Part shown: positions 61,415 to 64,000 of the stretch, in pieces
Layout of the letters: the number at the start of each line of letters is the position of its first letter
Numbering within the stretch: position 1 is the stretch's first letter
Assembly (NCBI GenBank): GCA_963925035.1
Contig: CAWUSK010000001.1
Span: forward strand, 1-64,000
DNA length: 64,000 nucleotides
Source: UBA4466 sp963925035
Lineage (GTDB): Bacteria > Bacteroidota > Bacteroidia > Flavobacteriales_D > Crocinitomicaceae
Direction of reading: 5' to 3'
Made by a program: the position numbers and the translations under genes
Notes under the pieces: generated by a model
Told to the model about the DNA's origin: nothing
The model's database searches: none
What the model saw: the letters and a program-made list of their open reading frames with translations, nothing else

Positions 61415-62329
61415 TCATGAATGTGTCAAATTATTTAGCCGTTTGTTTTTTCTCTTTACCATAGATTTCACAAAAGCGTTTAAAACCAATACGAGAACAA
61501 TTATTAGTGCTCCAACATAAAACCGGGTATTTAAAACTTCATGCTCATTTAAAATAAAAATGGCTAGAATAAATGTATAAATTGGTTCTAAATTAATACT
61601 TAGGGCGACTGTATAGGCCCCAAGATGTTTTGCAACATCTACAATTGCATAGAAAGCAAAGGCAGTGCAAAAAATACCCAGAAACAAAAGCCAGAAAACT
61701 GCAGCTCCATCAATTTCAAAAACGGCGCTATTCATTTTTCCTTGATAAAGGATAATTAGTGTGAGTAAAATAAACGCTGCGAGCATTTCATAAAGGGTAA
61801 TTTTTAATGGCGTCATAGTGTTGACAAGCTTGGCATTGTAAACTGCAAATAACGCAGCCAGAAAACCAGAAAGCAAACCATAAAATAAAGCCCTAATGTC
61901 TGTAGTTGTGAAATCTCCACAGACATAATAGATCCCAAAAATTACAATTAAGCTAAGTCCAAATTCAATCCAAGAAAATGGCCGTTTCATAATCAAGGGC
62001 TCAAGCCATGAGACATGAAATGTTGCGGTTGAAAGACATAATACCCCAAAGGAGGCAGTTGATAATTGTATCGACATATAAAATGTTAGCCAATGTAACC
62101 CTACAACAAATCCAACAATTGTTAATTGAAGGAACTCCTTTTTGGAGTTGAGTTTATAAGGCCGTTTACGAAAAATAATAAGGCCACCGATAACTATAAA
62201 CGCGATCAATACTCTGTACCAAACAATATATAAAGAGTCTAAAGGAATAAGCTTCCCTAAAATACCAGTAAATCCCCACATGAAAATGATAATGTGAAGA
62301 AGGATATAGTGTTTTGTTTTTTCTCCCAT
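61415..62329 (-). CDS. EamA/DMT-superfamily transporter, second
   Basis: 304 aa from ATG 62329 (MGEKTKHYILLHIIIFMWGF, the usual short cytoplasmic start). The frame extends 36 nt further upstream, but that would run through the terminator of the preceding gene. Ten predicted membrane helices in two EamA repeats, with YRVLIAFIVIGGLIIF and the conserved LEPIYTFILAIFILNE near 250. Basic tail (KSMVKRKNKRL). Substrate unknown. Its start codon lies right after a terminator T-tract, as with the YqaA-like gene at 38250. Confidence 0.88.
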   Translation of the reverse strand: MGEKTKHYILLHIIIFMWGFTGILGKLIPLDSLYIVWYRVLIAFIVIGGLIIFRKRPYKLNSKKEFLQLTIVGFVVGLHWLTFYMSIQLSTASFGVLCLSTATFHVSWLEPLIMKRPFSWIEFGLSLIVIFGIYYVCGDFTTTDIRALFYGLLSGFLAALFAVYNAKLVNTMTPLKITLYEMLAAFILLTLIILYQGKMNSAVFEIDGAAVFWLLFLGIFCTAFAFYAIVDVAKHLGAYTVALSINLEPIYTFILAIFILNEHEVLNTRFYVGALIIVLVLVLNAFVKSMVKRKNKRLNNLTHS

Positions 62330-62332
62330 AAT

Positions 62333-62362
62333 AAAAAAGGCGGTTGAAATATCAACCGCCTT
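62333..62362 (-). terminator. Strong intrinsic terminator directly before the next ATG
   Basis: Minus strand: 11-bp perfect stem AAGGCGGTTGA / TCAACCGCCTT, 4-nt loop and a T6 tract; 3 nt further is the ATG at 62329. It ends the transcript of the coiled-coil protein gene (stop at 62385). Confidence 0.9.
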
Positions 62363-62370
62363 CAAATCTA
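62363..62370 (-). promoter_or_regulatory. -7 element abutting the terminator hairpin upstream of the DMT transporter
   Basis: Minus strand TAGATTTG (exact TAnnTTTG) ends exactly where the terminator stem begins, the same layout as at 38209-38250. It is the only visible promoter candidate for the transporter gene. Confidence 0.4.
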
Positions 62371-62384
62371 ATTATTCAAAAAAC

Positions 62385-63677
62385 TTATTTCATTTTTTTT
62401 AATAGCTTTTTACGATTTTCATCCAATTTTTTTTGACTTTCGTCCAGCTTCGAAAATGAACCGTTCAGCTTTTCTTGATCTTTCGCCACATCTTTACCTT
62501 TCTTAAGGTCTTTTTCGATGTCCTTTTGTTTGTCCTCAAGTTTTTTTCTGTCTTTGTCTATTTTTTTCTGTTCATCCTCAATTTTAGCCATTTCAGATTG
62601 AAATTTTTCAGCCTCCTTTGCTGCTTTTTCAGCTTCTTTTGCTACCTTTTCAGCATCCTTCTGTGCTTTCTCAGCTTCCTTCTGTGCTTTCTCTATTTCC
62701 TTCGCTTCTTTTTCAGCTTCTTTTTTCTGAGCCTCTACCTCTTTTGCTGACTTTTCTGCTTCCTTTGCCTCTTTTTCAGCTTTATCTGTTTCGTCTTTAG
62801 CTGCGTTCTTAGCATCCTTAGCCGCTGCTTCTTTTTCCTTTGCTGCTTTTTCTGCTTCCTTTATTGCTTCCTCCTGCTCTTTTTGAGATTTACTTGCGTC
62901 TTTCTCAGCTTCTTTACTTTCTTTTTTTGCATCCTCTAGTTTTTGAGTGGATGTCGCTTGAGATTCTCTCAATTTAGCTTCTTCAGCTCTCTTTGCTGCG
63001 TCTGCTTCTCTAGCTTTTAAATCAGCCTCTAATTTTGCTTTTTGTTCTTCGGCTTTTAAGTCATTTGCCTTTTGCAACTCTTCGTTACTCAATTTAGCAG
63101 CGTCAATATCTTTCTGGCGAGCTTCGTTTGCTTTTGCATTCGCCTCATTTTCCTTCGCAATTCTATCTTTCTCAGCCTGCGATGTATTCTGTTTTTGAAT
63201 CGCTTCTTCCTTTTGCTTTGCTGCATCCGCCGCTGCAGCCTTTTCCTTGTCAATTTGCGCCTGAGTTTTAGCAATAGAAGCTTCTGAACTTAGGGTGATC
63301 TCTTCTGCAGAATCTCCTTTTGCAGTCAAATTGAAACTATATGCTTTCGCATTTTCCAATTTAATATCCGCTAATTTATCTGTTTTATACAACGAGTGGT
63401 AAACTTCAATTGTCACTATTTGATCCCCATAAGTTGGAATCGAAATAGAAACGGATCCACTTTCATTTGTTGTTCCGGCACCAATAACCGTTTTATCTGC
63501 TACAATCTTAACTAAAGCTCCTTTAACAACAGTACCGTTACTGTTTACTGTTATTGTAACGTCCACCCCAGCTTTTTGCTCTGAAACTGTACTTGAAACT
63601 ATTGTTGGGTTTTCATTAAATGCGAAAGCACCTGTCGATGCTAAAATAACGGATACTAATATGTAAATTTTCTTCAT
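62385..63677 (-). CDS. Secreted coiled-coil protein with N-terminal Ig-like domain
   Basis: 430 aa. Signal peptide MKKIYILVSVILASTGAFAF; a carboxypeptidase-regulatory/Ig-like beta domain at about 30-120 (VDVTITVNSNGTVVKGALVK, GTTNESGSVSISIPTYG). From about 135 to the end comes an unbroken Ala/Lys/Glu/Asp-rich helix (for example KEAEKAAKEAEKFQSEMAK), an extended coiled coil reminiscent of TolA domain II. The DNA repeats a degenerate 21-24-bp unit coding for K-E-A-E-K-A. A periplasm- or surface-spanning spacer role is inferred; no catalytic motif. Confidence 0.82.
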   Translation of the reverse strand: MKKIYILVSVILASTGAFAFNENPTIVSSTVSEQKAGVDVTITVNSNGTVVKGALVKIVADKTVIGAGTTNESGSVSISIPTYGDQIVTIEVYHSLYKTDKLADIKLENAKAYSFNLTAKGDSAEEITLSSEASIAKTQAQIDKEKAAAADAAKQKEEAIQKQNTSQAEKDRIAKENEANAKANEARQKDIDAAKLSNEELQKANDLKAEEQKAKLEADLKAREADAAKRAEEAKLRESQATSTQKLEDAKKESKEAEKDASKSQKEQEEAIKEAEKAAKEKEAAAKDAKNAAKDETDKAEKEAKEAEKSAKEVEAQKKEAEKEAKEIEKAQKEAEKAQKDAEKVAKEAEKAAKEAEKFQSEMAKIEDEQKKIDKDRKKLEDKQKDIEKDLKKGKDVAKDQEKLNGSFSKLDESQKKLDENRKKLLKKMK

Positions 63678-63760
63678 TTCAATTTTTTTATAGATCTATA
63701 AATATACAACTTTCTAGGATTACTTTGAAGTTTTGGCAAAAACTATTCCAATATTTCCAC

Positions 63761-63768
63761 TACTTTTA
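63761..63768 (+). promoter_or_regulatory. -7-like element 4 nt before the holB ATG
   Basis: TACTTTTA (one mismatch to TAnnTTTG) followed by 4 nt and ATG 63773, the same spacing as at dxr, the DUF6495-like gene and the 43148 glycosyltransferase. Confidence 0.35.
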
Positions 63769-63772
63769 TACT

Positions 63773-64000
63773 ATGCAGTTTTCTGATGTTATTGGACAAA
63801 GTGAATTAAAAGCACAACTCATACACGAGGTTGTTGCGGATAAAATAAGTCACGCTCAATTGTTCTTGGGAAAACCGGGGTACGGAACGCTACCTTTGGC
63901 TTTGGCATTCGTGCAATTTATTATGTGTGAAAACAATCTAGATTCCGACAGCTGCGGCATTTGTCCGTCTTGTCAAAAAAATCAAAAGCACCAACATCCA
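63773..64000 (+). CDS. holB: DNA polymerase III delta-prime subunit (5' part, cut by window edge)
   Basis: 76 codons from ATG 63773, open to the window end. Start MQFSDVIGQSELKAQLIHEV, then ISHAQLFLGKPGYGTLPLAL, in the position of the AAA+ P-loop of clamp-loader subunits, and the zinc-binding CGICPSC near residue 64. Delta-prime subunits often have a degenerate P-loop; here GKPGYGTLPLA lacks the GKT/S, fitting delta-prime rather than the gamma/tau subunit. Part of the clamp loader at the replication fork. Confidence 0.9.
   Translation, partial: MQFSDVIGQSELKAQLIHEVVADKISHAQLFLGKPGYGTLPLALAFVQFIMCENNLDSDSCGICPSCQKNQKHQHP

Noticed and set aside
62560..62940. Regular short DNA repeats that might suggest a CRISPR or satellite array
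   Set aside because: The units are codons of a continuous KEAEK-type coiled coil, of unequal length and without unique spacers.
62475..63287. Several plus-strand ORFs rich in Phe, Leu and Ser
   Set aside because: Antisense of the repetitive lysine/glutamate coding region; composition artefact.
1..64000. tRNA, rRNA, CRISPR arrays, riboswitches
   Set aside because: Looked for cloverleaf-like TTCGAAT motifs, rRNA-like blocks and spaced repeats; none found that I could support by eye.

Overview
The window is AT-rich bacterial chromosome from a member of the Bacteroidota, most likely Flavobacteriales of the Fluviicola/Crocinitomicaceae type (inference). Support comes from type IX secretion (T9SS) type A C-terminal sorting domains, an SprB-repeat surface protein, the TAnnTTTG promoter -7 element upstream of many genes, weak Shine-Dalgarno signals, and a kynurenine pathway. 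No rRNA, tRNA or CRISPR array was seen.

Layout. 1-1.6 kb: start of a large SprB-like secreted protein, cut by the window edge. 1.7-6.7 kb (-): overlapping operon dCMP deaminase, S41 protease, unknown 530-aa membrane protein, DUF4286 protein, rsmA, tiny membrane protein. 6.8-7.5 kb: response regulator without a kinase beside it. 7.6-17.6 kb (+): purH, then the elongation/cell-wall cluster mreB-mreC-mreD-PBP2-rodA-PBP1A. 17.6-22.6 kb (+): CoA-transferase genes scoA and scoB, separated by two paralogous 597-aa multipass proteins resembling GT-C glycosyltransferases. 22.7-28.5 kb: dus, small genes, nadD-gmk-yicC, a DMT exporter and an ArsC-like protein. 28.5-32.3 kb (-): outer-membrane-like protein, kmo, 74-aa membrane protein, kynU (tryptophan/kynurenine catabolism). 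32.4-38.7 kb: hemL, the ybdL/yafV methionine-salvage pair, a T9SS cargo protein, a YqaA-like membrane protein. 38.7-45.4 kb (+): fbp, mfd, two glycosyltransferases. 45.4-50.9 kb (-): T9SS subtilase, LETM1/TerB-like protein, lamin-tail-domain surface protein. 51-57.6 kb: asd, SUFU-domain protein, DUF2911, a DUF6495-like protein, dxr, marC, a PLP racemase, GNAT. 57.7-60.5 kb: decay zone with a lipoprotein pseudogene broken by an IS3-family remnant, pirin, a second IS3 remnant and a secreted-protein fragment. 60.5-64 kb: universal stress protein, DMT transporter, coiled-coil secreted protein, and the start of a DNA polymerase III delta-prime gene.

Most notable signals. (1) Two genes (38250 + and 62329 -) share one architecture: a TAnnTTTG element directly abuts a perfect intrinsic-terminator hairpin, whose T-tract runs straight into the next gene's ATG. 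The upstream terminator would then also be the whole 5' leader of the next transcript. (2) Five genes (mreC, the 43148 glycosyltransferase, the DUF6495-like gene, dxr, holB) have a TAnnTTTG-type element ending only 3-4 nt before the ATG, which predicts leaderless mRNAs; two of these are divergent. (3) The CoA-transferase subunits are split by a GT-C-like gene pair.
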